From assembly GCA_041879295.1 (NCBI GenBank), contig CP047152.1, positions 618,501 through 682,500 on the forward strand: DNA of 64,000 nucleotides, written 5' to 3'. Both the position numbers and the translations under genes were made by a program. This DNA comes from Pseudomonas putida. GTDB lineage: Bacteria > Pseudomonadota > Gammaproteobacteria > Pseudomonadales > Pseudomonadaceae. Within the stretch, counting starts at the first letter, position 1. Every line of letters begins with the position of its first letter. The notes beneath the pieces were generated by a model. That model made no database searches and was not told the DNA's origin. It saw only the letters and a list, made by a program, of their open reading frames with translations. Positions 17,985 to 27,896 of this stretch are shown piece after piece.

Positions 17985-19946
17985 TCAAACCCTGAACGCT
18001 CGCACCGCCCGGTTCAGCTCACCGCCCAGGCTCAGCAACTGTTCGCCCTGTTCACGCCCCTCGCCAATGCGTTGCAGGTTGTCTTCACCCAATTCGTGAA
18101 TCCGCTCGCTGTGATCACGAATCTCGCTCACCGCGCCACTCTGCTGCGCCGTGACATCAGCAATCCGCACCGCCGTATCGGAAATGGTTCGAATGGCACA
18201 GACAATCTCATCCAGTGCCCCATCCGCGGCTTGGGCTTGATTGGCCGTGGCCTCGGCGTGTTCCAGCTGCGCGCGCATCCCCGCCACCGAACTTCTGGCG
18301 GCCTGCTGCAAGCGGTCGATCAATGCCTGAATCTCGCCGGTAGCGCCCGTGGTGCGCTGGGCCAGTGAGCGCACCTCATCGGCAACCACGGCAAAGCCAC
18401 GGCCCATCTCGCCGGCACGGGCCGCTTCTATCGCGGCGTTCAGTGCCAGCAGGTTGGTCTGCTCGGCAATCGAGCGGATCACCGTCAGCACCCCGCCAAT
18501 GGTTGCCGACTCTTCCGCCAGTTGCTCGATCATGCGGGCGTTGCCTTGCACTTCATCGACCAGTTCACGCAAGCCCGACAGGCTCTGGCCAATTACCGCC
18601 TGGCCTTGTTCCACGGCACGCCCGGCATCGCGACTGGCCTCGGCGGCTGCGCTGGCGTCACCGGCCACTTGTTGAATGGTCGCTTCCAGTTCGCCCAAGG
18701 CATCGCGGATCTGCCCGGTATCGCCGGCCTGGCGTTCGGCGCCGCCGTGCAGCGCGGCGCTCATGCCGGCCAGGGCGTGGCTGCTGCCGGCCACCTGCTC
18801 GGCGTTATGGCGAATGGTGCCTACCAGCTCCACCAGGTACTGACGCAGGCGGTTGAGCGACTCCTGAATGTCATGCAGTTCGCGGTTGGTCTTGCCCAGG
18901 ACGATGGCCTGGGCGAAGTCGCCCTCGGCCCAGCGTGACAGGGCCGGGGCCAGGCCGGTCAGGGTGCGTGCCAGGCGCCGTTGCAGCGTGTCGATCAGTA
19001 GGGCGATCAGCAGGATCAGGCCGATCATCAGGCCTTGGATGATGCGCACCTCGGCAGCGATTTTTGCATGCTGGCCGCGTACTTCGGGCTCCAGCGCGGC
19101 GATGGCCTGTTGTACTGCTTCCAGGCGCTGGCCGGTGCTGGCGGCCAGCTCGGCGCGGCGCTCGATCTGTTCGCGGGTGCGTTGCAGTTCGGCCGGGTAG
19201 CGATTGAGCAGGCTTTGCAATTCACGCTTAAGGCCCACGGCAATGTCTTCCTGTTGGGCGCTGGCCTGGGATTCCAGGCCCATCATTGCAGCGAAGTCGT
19301 CTGCACCGGATTCGGCCGTGCGGGTTACGCCGAGCAGTGGCAGGCCGTCGACTATCTGCGCCTGGGCGCGGATCAGTTGTAGCTCGCGCTCCACCTCATC
19401 GGCCAGTTCCGGGCGGCCGCTGCTGACCAGCTTGTCGCGAGCCAACGACAGCCGGCTCAGGTGCACGGTGGCGTCGAGCAAGGGCAGCAAGTAGCGATTG
19501 GCCTCGGCGTTGCCACTGTCGCGGGCGTAGCTGGCCATTTGCTCGAAGTTCGCCCCTAGCTCCCGTTCGGCTTGCAGCAACAGGGCTTGCGGGTCGCCGG
19601 CCAGCTTGCCGGCGGCCAGCAGTTCGTTGGCGGTGAAGGCCTGCAGGCTATCCAGGCTGGGGCGCAACTTCTCGGCCAGCTCAACGGGCCAGTCCGCCAG
19701 TGCGGTCTGCAACTGCTGGTTCGCCTCCATGGCGGCGGCCTGGCGCAGGGCATCGCCGTTGCCCAGGTAGGCCTGGATATTGCGCGCCGCCTGGTTCTGA
19801 AACTGCTGGGACAGGCCCAGATAGCGCTCCATCATCTGGTAGGGGCGCTCGAGGGCGCGCTGCGACCACCACAGGGTGGCGCCCAAGGCGATACACACGG
19901 TCACCAGCAACAGGGTGTTGAAATTGGTCAGCCACTTCAGGCGCAT
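17985..19946 (-). CDS. Methyl-accepting chemotaxis protein with long helical sensor domain
   Basis: 653 residues. Membrane segment 1 ([16 protein letters not shown]) is followed by a periplasmic sensor of about 265 residues rich in Leu/Ala/Gln/Glu helices, membrane segment 2 ([17 protein letters not shown]), a HAMP region and a C-terminal signalling domain with the highly conserved tip [19 protein letters not shown]. The sensor resembles helical-bundle domains; the ligand is unknown. I chose the ATG at 19946 because AGGAAG lies at a better distance than for the GTG two codons upstream. No pentapeptide tether is seen at the C-terminus (RAVRAFRV). Confidence 0.93.
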   Translation of the reverse strand: MRLKWLTNFNTLLLVTVCIALGATLWWSQRALERPYQMMERYLGLSQQFQNQAARNIQAYLGNGDALRQAAAMEANQQLQTALADWPVELAEKLRPSLDSLQAFTANELLAAGKLAGDPQALLLQAERELGANFEQMASYARDSGNAEANRYLLPLLDATVHLSRLSLARDKLVSSGRPELADEVERELQLIRAQAQIVDGLPLLGVTRTAESGADDFAAMMGLESQASAQQEDIAVGLKRELQSLLNRYPAELQRTREQIERRAELAASTGQRLEAVQQAIAALEPEVRGQHAKIAAEVRIIQGLMIGLILLIALLIDTLQRRLARTLTGLAPALSRWAEGDFAQAIVLGKTNRELHDIQESLNRLRQYLVELVGTIRHNAEQVAGSSHALAGMSAALHGGAERQAGDTGQIRDALGELEATIQQVAGDASAAAEASRDAGRAVEQGQAVIGQSLSGLRELVDEVQGNARMIEQLAEESATIGGVLTVIRSIAEQTNLLALNAAIEAARAGEMGRGFAVVADEVRSLAQRTTGATGEIQALIDRLQQAARSSVAGMRAQLEHAEATANQAQAADGALDEIVCAIRTISDTAVRIADVTAQQSGAVSEIRDHSERIHELGEDNLQRIGEGREQGEQLLSLGGELNRAVRAFRV

Positions 19947-20089
19947 AGCCACGAACTTCCTGCGCAGGGGAGAGGTAGGCGCCTGAAGTTATTGCGATTT
20001 TGTGACGGGGTGATGACGCCAGGGGCTTGGAGTCAGAAAAAAGTGGCACAGTGCCTCTATTGGTATGGCCGGCACAGTGAGTGCGAATC

Positions 20090-21445
20090 TCAGGGCTCTA
20101 CACGAACGACGCAATTACGCCCCGCATGCTTGGCCCGGTACAGCGCCTCGTCTGCTGCACTGGCCATGGTCAATGCATCCAGCCCCTCATCCAGTTGCAC
20201 CACGCCGGCGCTGAAGGTGCACTGCAAGTCTCGTGGCTGCGCCGGGTAGAGAATTTCGGCAAAGCGCCGGCGAATTTCGTCCAGCACTTTGTGTGCGGCG
20301 TCCAGCGCGGTATTGGGCATGACGATGGCGAATTCCTCGCCACCGTAGCGGCCAATGAAATCGGTCTTGCGCAAGCGCTGCTTGAGGAATAGAGCAAGGC
20401 TCTTGATCACTCGGTCGCCCATGGGGTGGCCATGGCGGTCGTTGATCTTCTTGAAGTGATCGATGTCGAGCATGGCAAAGCTCAACGGCTGCTGCTCACG
20501 GCGGGCGCGGAAGCTGCAGTCTTCCAGCAGCTGCAGGATATGAGTGTGGTTGTACAGCCCGGTCAGGCTGTCGCGAACCATGCGCGCCTTCAAATGGCGG
20601 GCGCGGGCGGCGCGGTTGCGCACGGTAGTGATCAGGTGGCGTGAGCGAAACGGCTTGGTCAAAAAGTCATCACCGCCTTCGCTCATGGCATCCAGTTGCT
20701 TGTCCAGGTCGTCCTCGGCAGACAGGTAGATGATCGGCACACTCACATAACGGTCACTGTGGCGGATTACCTTGGCCAGCTCCGGGCCGGTGCAGGCCGG
20801 CATGTACAGGTCAAGGATGATCAGGTCGGGCTGGAAGTCGGCAAGCTCTGCCATCGTGCGGATCGGGTCGGTTAGGCTGCGGGTGAGCATGCCGGCGCCG
20901 GCCAGTACACGCTCGGTGTACAGGGCCTGGGTGCGCGAGTCGTCGATGATCAGCACGCGCAACGGGTCGTGCGGGGCGGTGTTGGTCAGCAGTTCGACCT
21001 TTTCCAGCAAGCTGGAAGCTTCCAGGCTGCCGGTGAGAAAGTCCTGGCCACCGGCGCGTACTGCGGCAAGGCGGGTTGGGGTGTCGGCTTCGTGATGGCT
21101 GAAGAACAACAACGGAATGGAGCGTGCCAGGCCCTGCTGCACCTGGGCGGCCAGCAGCAAGCCCAGGCCGGCGCCGGTGAAGTCGACATCCATGATGATG
21201 GCCGACGGCGGGTACTCGCTGATCGAGGCGAGAAACGCTGCGGCGCTGGGCAACGCTTGCACCACCAGACCAAAGAATTCCAGTTGCTGGGCCAGGCGCT
21301 GGGCACGCTCGTGGTCCTGCAGCAGGATGTACACCGGTTTGCGCACGGGCAGCAGCAGCTGGTCGAGCGGATCGTCCTTGCGCAGGCCGTTACGCGTCAG
21401 CGGCTGGACGGGGCACTGCGGGCTTGGCTCGACTGCTTGGCTCAT
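20090..21445 (-). CDS. Response regulator with two receiver domains and an active GGDEF (diguanylate cyclase) domain
   Basis: 451 residues. The first receiver-like domain (about 36-150) is degenerate: the acidic pair and the late Lys are missing. The second (about 160-280) is complete (LIIDDSRT, LDLYMP, TKPF). The C-terminal GGDEF domain has GGEEF at residues 368-372 and an RKTD inhibitory site at 359-362, so it should make cyclic-di-GMP and be product-inhibited. The layout recalls WspR/PleD-type outputs. It ends 143 bp before the chemoreceptor gene on the same strand and is divergent from the DUF2333 gene. Confidence 0.93.
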   Translation of the reverse strand: MSQAVEPSPQCPVQPLTRNGLRKDDPLDQLLLPVRKPVYILLQDHERAQRLAQQLEFFGLVVQALPSAAAFLASISEYPPSAIIMDVDFTGAGLGLLLAAQVQQGLARSIPLLFFSHHEADTPTRLAAVRAGGQDFLTGSLEASSLLEKVELLTNTAPHDPLRVLIIDDSRTQALYTERVLAGAGMLTRSLTDPIRTMAELADFQPDLIILDLYMPACTGPELAKVIRHSDRYVSVPIIYLSAEDDLDKQLDAMSEGGDDFLTKPFRSRHLITTVRNRAARARHLKARMVRDSLTGLYNHTHILQLLEDCSFRARREQQPLSFAMLDIDHFKKINDRHGHPMGDRVIKSLALFLKQRLRKTDFIGRYGGEEFAIVMPNTALDAAHKVLDEIRRRFAEILYPAQPRDLQCTFSAGVVQLDEGLDALTMASAADEALYRAKHAGRNCVVRVEP

Positions 21446-21553
21446 GTCCTGGCTACTTATAGGTTGGGATGTGCAGGGGCAATGATGGCTCTATGCTAGC
21501 AGCTCTTTTCAAGTGCGTGAGTGCCCTGCGTCAACAAAGCGGGTAGAACGAAT

Positions 21554-21572
21554 ATTCAGTTGCTGACTGAAT
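21554..21572. promoter_or_regulatory. ATTCAGT/ACTGAAT palindrome in divergent intergenic region
   Basis: ATTCAGT-TGCTG-ACTGAAT, perfect 7-bp arms, lies between the GGDEF regulator and the DUF2333 gene. A TATAGT hexamer follows at 21603-21608 and could be the -10 box of the DUF2333 promoter. Operator function is an inference. Confidence 0.35.
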
Positions 21573-21693
21573 GGTCGCTTATGCGTACGGTGGTGTCTGC
21601 TTTATAGTGCTGGCATGCGGGCTTACCGTGGCACCCTAGCGCAGGCCTGTGGTCAAAGCCCCTGAACCGTCGTGACTGATTAAGGACAAAGCC

Positions 21694-22761
21694 ATGCTGG
21701 ACTGGAAAAACCGAGAGGCCAAAGCCGAGCCCCGTGAGCGTGTCGACGGGCGCGGCGCTGCCGCCCGTAGCTACCTTGGCGGCCTTTGGAGCCGTGCCTT
21801 GGGGACCCTGATCGGGTTGTACCTGCTGGTGTGTATCGGCCTGGGCTGGTACTGGAGCCAGGAGCCGGCTCTGTTCCCGGTGCAGCAAAACGCCCAGGCT
21901 GCAGCCGAACGTGCTGGCCAGCAGATGGTGGTGGGCTATACCACCGTCGAAACCCTCAAGACCGTGGCCAACACTTTGCTGAACAAGCCGGGCGGCTACA
22001 TTTCCAACGACCGCTTCCCGCCGGGGCTGTGGATGGACAACATGCCAAGCTGGGAATATGGCGTGCTGGTCCAGGTCCGCGACCTGTCCCGTGCTCTGCG
22101 TAAAGACTTCGCCCGTTCGCAGTCGCAGTCTACCGAAGACGCCGACCTGGCCAAGGCCGAGCCCCGCTTCAACTTCGACAACAAGAGCTGGATTCTGCCT
22201 TCGAGCGAGTCGGAGTTCGAAGAAGGCATCAAGTCGCTGACCCGCTACCAGACCCGCCTGGCTGCCGGCGACAAGGGCGCGATCTTCTATACCCGCGCCG
22301 ACAACCTGAACAACTGGCTGGGTGACGTGGCAACCCGTCTGGGCTCGCTGTCGCAGCGCCTCTCGGCCAGCGTTGGCCGGGTCAAGCTCAACTCCACGCT
22401 GAAGACCGAGTCGGTCGTTGCCGGCCAGGCGCCGCAGGTGGATGAGGAGCTGGTGGAAACGCCATGGCTGCAGATCGACAACGTGTTCTACGAAGCCCGC
22501 GGCCAAGCCTGGGCGCTGTCGCACCTGCTGCGTGCCATCGAGGTGGACTTCGCCGACGTGCTGGCGAAGAAGAATGCCACGGTCAGCGTGCGTCAGATCA
22601 TCCGTGAGCTGGAAGCCTCGCAAGAGCCGCTGTGGAGTCCGATGGTGCTCAACGGCAGTGGCTTCGGCATGTGGGCCAACCACTCGTTGGTCATGGCCAA
22701 CTACATTTCCCGGGCCAACGCCGCGGTTATCGACCTGCGTCAGCTGCTGTCGCAGGGTTGA
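21694..22761 (+). CDS. DUF2333 family membrane-anchored protein
   Basis: 355 residues. One membrane segment near the N-terminus (GTLIGLYLLVCIGLGWYW, about residues 37-54) is followed by a large, probably periplasmic domain. The sequence matches what I know of the DUF2333 family of pseudomonads (GGYISNDRFPPGLWMDNMPSWEYG). No enzyme motif is visible and the function is unknown. AAGGA precedes the ATG at 21694. Its stop TGA overlaps the start of the NUDIX gene by one base, so the two are coupled. Confidence 0.88.
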   Translation: MLDWKNREAKAEPRERVDGRGAAARSYLGGLWSRALGTLIGLYLLVCIGLGWYWSQEPALFPVQQNAQAAAERAGQQMVVGYTTVETLKTVANTLLNKPGGYISNDRFPPGLWMDNMPSWEYGVLVQVRDLSRALRKDFARSQSQSTEDADLAKAEPRFNFDNKSWILPSSESEFEEGIKSLTRYQTRLAAGDKGAIFYTRADNLNNWLGDVATRLGSLSQRLSASVGRVKLNSTLKTESVVAGQAPQVDEELVETPWLQIDNVFYEARGQAWALSHLLRAIEVDFADVLAKKNATVSVRQIIRELEASQEPLWSPMVLNGSGFGMWANHSLVMANYISRANAAVIDLRQLLSQG

Positions 22762-23297
22762 TGATGGCTATCAGCCCAGCCGAGGCCGCCCATCGGGCGG
22801 CTTCCGACCGCGAGCTGGTGACCTGGGTGGACGAAACCGACCAGGTACTGGGCGCCTTGCCTCGTGCCGAGCTGCGCGAGCGTGGCCTGATCGGGCGCTG
22901 CACATTCATTCTGCTGTTCAACAGTGCCGGTGAACTGTGTGTACACCGCCGTACGCTGAGCAAGGCGCTGTACCCGGGGTATTGGGATGTGGCGGCGGGC
23001 GGCATGGTCGCGGCTGGCGAAGCGTATGCCGAGTCGGCCGCGCGCGAGCTGGCCGAAGAGCTGGGCATCGAGGGCGCCGAGCTGCGCTTTCACGAGCGGT
23101 TCTACTTCGACCAGCCTGATAACCGCTTGTGGTGTGCGGTGTATTCGGCGGTGTCGGATGCACCGTTGCGGTTGCAGCCGGAAGAGGTGATCGAGGCGCG
23201 CTTCATCGGTCTGGAACAGGCTGAGCAGGAAAGCCTGAGCAAGCCTTATTGCCCGGACTCGTTGGCGGCGTTGCAGCGCTATAAGGCCACTTTGTAG
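22761..23297 (+). CDS. NUDIX hydrolase
   Basis: 178 residues. The NUDIX box GX5EX7REUXEEXGU is complete within GGMVAAGEAYAESAARELAEELGI-type sequence (about residues 75-98, first half GGMVAAGEAY). The N-terminus (ELVTWVDETDQVLGALPRAELRERG) resembles the IPP-isomerase-like/YfcD group, which hydrolyse nucleoside diphosphate derivatives; the real substrate is not known. The ATG at 22761 overlaps the upstream stop (TGATG). The stop codon lies within the start of a REP pair. Confidence 0.9.
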   Translation: MMAISPAEAAHRAASDRELVTWVDETDQVLGALPRAELRERGLIGRCTFILLFNSAGELCVHRRTLSKALYPGYWDVAAGGMVAAGEAYAESAARELAEELGIEGAELRFHERFYFDQPDNRLWCAVYSAVSDAPLRLQPEEVIEARFIGLEQAEQESLSKPYCPDSLAALQRYKATL

Positions 23298-23387
23298 GCT
23301 CGGGTTTGCCCGCGAAATACCGGCCCAGACACCCGTTTCGCAGGGCAAGGGCTTTGCCCTTATTCGCGGGTAAACCCGCTCCTACAC
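23294..23387. repeat. REP pair downstream of the NUDIX gene
   Basis: TGTAGGCTCGGGTTTGCCCG with CGAAATACCGGCC, then the inverted form GGGCTTTGCCC followed by TTCGCGGGTAAACCCGCTCC and TACAC. Typical P. putida REPs; they start inside the NUDIX stop codon. Confidence 0.85.
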
Positions 23388-23536
23388 AATCGCCGTATTT
23401 ATCGTTACACTGCGCGCCCTTTTCGGGCTGCCGCAATTCTTGCAGCAGTAGCGCCGCCCCTGCCAGAGTGGGGCTTCGCGGTCGGCCTCAACCCCAAGGC
23501 ACGACCAGTTTTTGTCCTCAGCACCGAGGAACAAAA

Positions 23537-23908
23537 GTGGCCAAGAAAGCTTCTTCCTTTTCCGCCCTTGGCGGTCTCGTGTACTCCACCGACGCCGGTC
23601 GGCACTGCCCCGACTGTGGCCAGCCGGTGGACGCCTGCACCTGCAAGCAGCAAATCATCCCCGAAGGCGACGGCATTGCCCGCGTGCGCCGCGAAAGCAA
23701 AGGCCGTGGCGGCAAGACCGTGACCACCGTCACCGGCGTGCCGCTGCCGCCCGACCAGCTCAAAGAACTGGCGACCACGCTCAAGCGCCGCTGCGGCACC
23801 GGCGGCGCCCTGAAGGACGGGGTTATCGAGATCCAGGGCGACCATGTCGAGCTGTTGATCGGCGAGCTGACCAAACAGGGTTTCAAGGCGAAAAAGTCCG
23901 GCGGCTGA
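23537..23908 (+). CDS. yciH: SUI1/YciH family translation factor
   Basis: 123 residues. A SUI1/eIF1-like protein: CPDCGQPVDACTC near the N-terminus (a small Cys cluster) and the SUI1 core GRGGKTVTTVTGVPL, LKRRCGTGGALKDGVIEIQGDH. In bacteria YciH is thought to influence initiation fidelity. It begins at GTG (23537) with GAGGA six bases upstream; this gives the family N-terminus MAKKASSFSALGGLVYSTD, while the open frame further upstream is REP sequence. Confidence 0.92.
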   Translation: MAKKASSFSALGGLVYSTDAGRHCPDCGQPVDACTCKQQIIPEGDGIARVRRESKGRGGKTVTTVTGVPLPPDQLKELATTLKRRCGTGGALKDGVIEIQGDHVELLIGELTKQGFKAKKSGG

Positions 23909-24058
23909 GGCCATCGCGCGATTTTTTGCCCAGCGCTTTCTAAACTCGTTCCCGTGGTCAGAGTCTATGCCTGAGCACGGATGAATCGTCATTTTCAGCT
24001 TTTACACTCGCCCCGCTGCCTGCGGGCAGTGTCTTCGACTTATCTATAGGGGACTTGA

Positions 24059-25972
24059 ATGTCCGTACGACGCACACGCAAAGACGATGGTAGCCAATGG
24101 ACCGTGGCCGACAGCCGCAGTGTTTATGGTATCCGCCATTGGGGCGCTGGCTATTTCGCCATCAATGAAGCCGGGCGCGTCGAAGTACGCCCCAACGGCC
24201 CTCAAAGCGCTCCGATCGACCTGTTCGAACAGGTCGACGAACTGCGCCAGAGCGGCTTGTCGCTGCCCTTGCTGGTGCGCTTCCCTGACATTTTGCAGGA
24301 CCGTGTGCGCCAGCTGACCGGTGCCTTCGACGCCAACATCGCGCGCCTGGAATACCAGAGCCAGTACACCGCGCTGTACCCGATCAAGGTCAACCAGCAG
24401 GAAGCGGTGGTGGAAAACATCATCGCCACGCAAAACGTTTCCATCGGCCTGGAAGCCGGCTCCAAACCCGAGTTGCTGGCAGTGCTGGCGCTGGCGCCGA
24501 AGGGCGGTACCATCGTCTGCAACGGCTACAAGGACCGTGAGTTCATTCGCCTGGCGCTGATGGGTCAGAAGCTTGGCCACAATGTGTTCATCGTCATCGA
24601 GAAAGAGTCGGAAGTGGCCCTGGTGATCGAAGAGGCCGCCGAGCTCAAGGTGAAACCACAGGTTGGCCTGCGCGTTCGCCTGTCGTCGTTGGCCTCGAGC
24701 AAGTGGGCCGACACCGGTGGCGAGAAGTCCAAGTTCGGTTTGTCCGCCGCCCAGTTGCTTTCGGTGGTGCAGCGCTTCCGCGATGCGGGCCTGGATCAGG
24801 GCATCCGCCTGCTGCACTTCCACATGGGTTCGCAGATCGCCAACCTGGCTGACTACCAGCACGGTTTCAAGGAAGCCATCCGTTATTACGGCGAACTGCG
24901 TGCGCTGGGCCTGCCGGTCGACCACATCGACGTGGGTGGCGGCCTGGGTGTGGACTACGACGGCACCCACTCGCGCAATGCCAGCTCGATCAACTACGAC
25001 ATGGACGACTACGCCGGCGTGGTGGTGGGCATGCTCAAGGAGTTCTGCGACGCGCAGGGCTTGCCGCACCCGCACATCTTCTCCGAGAGTGGCCGTTCGC
25101 TGACCGCGCACCACGCCATGCTGGTGATCCAGGTGACCGACGTCGAGAAACACAACGACGACGTACCGACCATCGAGAACAAGGAAGCCCTGCCCGAGAC
25201 CGTGCAGTGGCTGGTCGACCTGCTTGGCCCGACCGACATCGAGATGGTCACCGAGACCTACTGGCGCGCCACCCACTACATGGGTGATGTGGCCGCGCAG
25301 TACGCCGATGGCAAGCTGAGCCTGGGCGAGAAGGCCCTGGCCGAGCAGTGCTATTTCGCCGTGTGCCGCCGCCTGCACAACTCGCTGAAAGCCCGCCAGC
25401 GCTCGCACCGCCAGGTGCTGGACGAGCTGAACGACAAGCTGGCCGACAAGTACATCTGCAACTTCTCGGTGTTCCAGAGCCTGCCAGACACCTGGGCCAT
25501 CGGCCAGGTCCTGCCGATCATCCCGCTGCACCGCCTGGACGAAGAGCCGATGCGGCGTGCGGTATTGCAGGACCTGACTTGCGATTCCGACGGCAAGATC
25601 AACCAGTACGTTGACGAGCAGAGCATCGAAACCAGCATGCCGGTGCATGCGGTGAAGGAGGGTGAGGATTACCTGCTGGGCGTGTTCCTGGTGGGTGCCT
25701 ACCAGGAAATCCTGGGTGACATGCACAACCTGTTCGGTGACACCGATTCGGTGAACATCTACCAGAATGCCGACGGCAGCGTGTACCACGCCGGTATCGA
25801 AACCCACGACACCATCGAAGACATGCTGCGCTACGTGCACCTGTCGCCGGAAGAGTTGATGACGCATTACCGCGACAAGGTTGCCAGCGCCAAGATCACT
25901 GCGCGTGAGCGGACCCAGTATCTGGATGCCTTGCGCCTGGGCTTGACCCGGTCTTCGTACCTGTCCTCCTGA
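24059..25972 (+). CDS. speA: Biosynthetic arginine decarboxylase SpeA
   Basis: 637 residues. PLP-dependent decarboxylation of arginine to agmatine for polyamine synthesis, in the cytoplasm. It belongs to the fold-III group: PLP lysine in YPIKVNQ (Lys110), [10 protein letters not shown], the HFHMGSQI and [12 protein letters not shown] segments, and [10 protein letters not shown]. Length is typical of SpeA. The ATG at 24059 follows GGGGACTTGA. A strong terminator follows at 25978. Confidence 0.97.
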   Translation: MSVRRTRKDDGSQWTVADSRSVYGIRHWGAGYFAINEAGRVEVRPNGPQSAPIDLFEQVDELRQSGLSLPLLVRFPDILQDRVRQLTGAFDANIARLEYQSQYTALYPIKVNQQEAVVENIIATQNVSIGLEAGSKPELLAVLALAPKGGTIVCNGYKDREFIRLALMGQKLGHNVFIVIEKESEVALVIEEAAELKVKPQVGLRVRLSSLASSKWADTGGEKSKFGLSAAQLLSVVQRFRDAGLDQGIRLLHFHMGSQIANLADYQHGFKEAIRYYGELRALGLPVDHIDVGGGLGVDYDGTHSRNASSINYDMDDYAGVVVGMLKEFCDAQGLPHPHIFSESGRSLTAHHAMLVIQVTDVEKHNDDVPTIENKEALPETVQWLVDLLGPTDIEMVTETYWRATHYMGDVAAQYADGKLSLGEKALAEQCYFAVCRRLHNSLKARQRSHRQVLDELNDKLADKYICNFSVFQSLPDTWAIGQVLPIIPLHRLDEEPMRRAVLQDLTCDSDGKINQYVDEQSIETSMPVHAVKEGEDYLLGVFLVGAYQEILGDMHNLFGDTDSVNIYQNADGSVYHAGIETHDTIEDMLRYVHLSPEELMTHYRDKVASAKITARERTQYLDALRLGLTRSSYLSS

Positions 25973-25977
25973 AATGC

Positions 25978-26002
25978 AAAGGGGCCGTTGCGCGGCCCCT
26001 TT
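25978..26002 (+). terminator. Terminator after speA
   Basis: AAAGGGGCC-gttgcgc-GGCCCCTTT, a 9-bp perfect stem immediately after the speA stop. It also faces the end of the immunity gene coming from the other strand, so it can act in both directions. Confidence 0.85.
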
Positions 26003-26007
26003 GACTA

Positions 26008-26439
26008 TCACTCTCGGTGAGACGTCGCGGTGAGTTCGATTGTAATAGGCAATACTGCGCCACCCTCTTCGAGAAGAGTGGTACTCGAATAGCTGTAGAC
26101 CTGCTCCTCAGTCCGCGCCGTTATTTTCAGGCCCTCCACGTGCAGCACGGCGCCCGATTGTCGAGTGACCAGGAAAGGCGTCAGCCTTTCAAGGCCCTTC
26201 AAGACCTGATCATCGTGCTGTTGTTTTTCAGCCACAAAGTACAAGTAGATCAGCGGCACTGTCGCCCCACCAGCATCGCTGAGCACCTCATAAATGGCAC
26301 TCTGCTTGCCAATTGGAGTTTCAGAAACAATCTTGGTCAACACAGGCCTTGCATCTCTGGAGAAGATCCATAGGGTTTGACCGAGGATAAGCAGAAGCAG
26401 GCAAGCAATCAGCCATCTAATACCCGTATGACTTGGCAT
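26008..26439 (-). CDS. Putative immunity protein of the type-44 toxin (N-terminally anchored)
   Basis: 143 residues, family not recognised. One membrane helix near the N-terminus (IACLLLLILGQTLWIF, about residues 10-27) is followed by a soluble, probably periplasmic domain. The start at 26439 lies inside the last codons of the type-44 toxin gene, overlapping it by 23 bp in another frame; this tight coupling is the main reason to call it the immunity partner. It appears intact although the toxin gene is interrupted. Codon choice (AGA, ACA, TTA) differs from neighbouring core genes, which suggests acquisition by transfer. A role as immunity protein is inferred from position only. Confidence 0.65.
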   Translation of the reverse strand: MPSHTGIRWLIACLLLLILGQTLWIFSRDARPVLTKIVSETPIGKQSAIYEVLSDAGGATVPLIYLYFVAEKQQHDDQVLKGLERLTPFLVTRQSGAVLHVEGLKITARTEEQVYSYSSTTLLEEGGAVLPITIELTATSHRE

Positions 26440-26704
26440 ATTCGATCCCTTTCTTGATCCATTCCTGATCCTCGGGGTCGTCGCCATAAGGGGAGCTGCC
26501 CCACCATGATCCAAATGCTGAATTACTGGTCCCCGCGCGGCTCTGTGCCCATCCCGCCCCCCTCAACAGGAATTCCTCCGAAAGGCCAGCAGCAGTTCCA
26601 GTTGCGCCATAATTGAAATTACCTAAAGCCTCATATTGCCTTCCCTGTTGCTTGTAATCCCACTCGCCTCGATTACGAACCTTCGAATAGAACCACGACA
26701 CTAG

Positions 26705-27896
26705 GGAAGGTCTGAAGTAGCCCTGTATTTCCGGTCGACTTCAGCCCTCGCTGCTTTTGAAAGCGGGCCGTCGATCAAATTCGACCAGGTAACCCGCTCA
26801 GTTCTCCGTTTTTGGCCGCCGCGAGCACCTCGCAGCAGCCATTTTCCGCATTACAGGTGCACCTTTCCTGCGGTAGTCAGCAAATGTCGGCGCGCCATCC
26901 ATAGGTTCGACAGCGCGAACAGCGTCACCAGCTGAGCGGTGTTCTTGGCCAGGCCACGGAAGCGCACCTTCACGTAACCGAACTGGCGCTTGATCACTCG
27001 AAACGGGTGCTCGACCTTCGCTCGCACTTGTGCCTTGGCCTTCTCGATCTTGCGCTTGGCTTTGTACAGGGCGCTGCGTTTATCGAGCTTCTTGTAGGTG
27101 CTGCGGCGTGCTGCGACCTGCCAGATCACTTCGCGGCCAGCATGTTCGGGGCGCTTTTCGACGCCGGTGTAGCCGGCATCGGCGCAGACGACGTTCTCGT
27201 CACCGTGCAGCAGTTTGTCGACCTGGGTGATATCCGCCACGTTGGCTGCCGTGCCTACCACGCTGTGTACCAGCCCCGACTCATCATCCACGCCGATGTG
27301 CGCCTTCATGCCAAAGTAATACTGGTTCCCTTTCTTGCTCTGGTGCATTTCCGGGTCGCGCTTGCCGTCCTGGTTCTTGGTCGAGCTGGGCGCGTGGATC
27401 AGTGTGGCATCGACGATAGTGCCCTGGCGCAGCGACAGGCCGCGATCCCCCAGGTAGCCATTGATTACGCCGAGGATGCCGGCTGCCAGCTCATGTTTCT
27501 CCAGCAAGCGACGGAACTTGAGGATGGTGGTTTCGTCGGGAATACGCTCGAGGCTCAGCCCGGCGAACTGACGCAGGATGGTCGTCTCGTAGAGCGCTTC
27601 TTCCATGGCCGGGTCGCTGTAGCCGAACCAGTTCTGCATCAGATGGATACGTAACATGGCCATCAGCGGATAGGCTGGACGACCACCTTCACCCTTTGGG
27701 TAGTGTGGCTCGATCAGGGCAATCAATCCCTTCCACGGCACCACCTGATCCATCTCGATCAGGAACAATTCCTTACGGGTCTGCTTGCGCTTGCCGGCGT
27801 ACTCGGCGTCGGCGAAGGTCATCTGCTTCATGGAAAAACTCGGCTGGCGGGATCGGCGTATTTCACCAGATTCAGGAAGTCTTTTTCAGACCTTCC
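26705..27896 (-). mobile_element. IS5-family insertion sequence, 1192 bp
   Basis: Ends GGAAGGTCTGAAGTAG (left) and, on the other strand, GGAAGGTCTGAAAAAG (right), with 12 perfect terminal bases and 14 of 16 matching. It is flanked by the direct repeat CTAG at 26701-26704 and 27897-27900, which fits the YTAR target duplication of the IS5 group. It contains one transposase gene. The insertion broke the type-44 toxin gene. Confidence 0.92.
26851..27831 (-). CDS. IS5-family transposase (DDE)
   Basis: 326 residues, full length. An N-terminal IS5-type domain (FLIEMDQVVPWKGLIALIEPHYPK, YPLMAMLRIHLMQNWFGYSDPAMEEALYE) is followed by the DDE catalytic core: GTIVDATLI with the first Asp, VCADAGYTG with the second, and the Glu region in VEHPFRVIKRQFGYVKVRFRG (Y-2-R-3-E-6-K-like C1 signature as VRAKVEHPFRVIK). 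No frameshift is seen, so the element may still be able to move. Confidence 0.93.
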   Translation of the reverse strand: MKQMTFADAEYAGKRKQTRKELFLIEMDQVVPWKGLIALIEPHYPKGEGGRPAYPLMAMLRIHLMQNWFGYSDPAMEEALYETTILRQFAGLSLERIPDETTILKFRRLLEKHELAAGILGVINGYLGDRGLSLRQGTIVDATLIHAPSSTKNQDGKRDPEMHQSKKGNQYYFGMKAHIGVDDESGLVHSVVGTAANVADITQVDKLLHGDENVVCADAGYTGVEKRPEHAGREVIWQVAARRSTYKKLDKRSALYKAKRKIEKAKAQVRAKVEHPFRVIKRQFGYVKVRFRGLAKNTAQLVTLFALSNLWMARRHLLTTAGKVHL

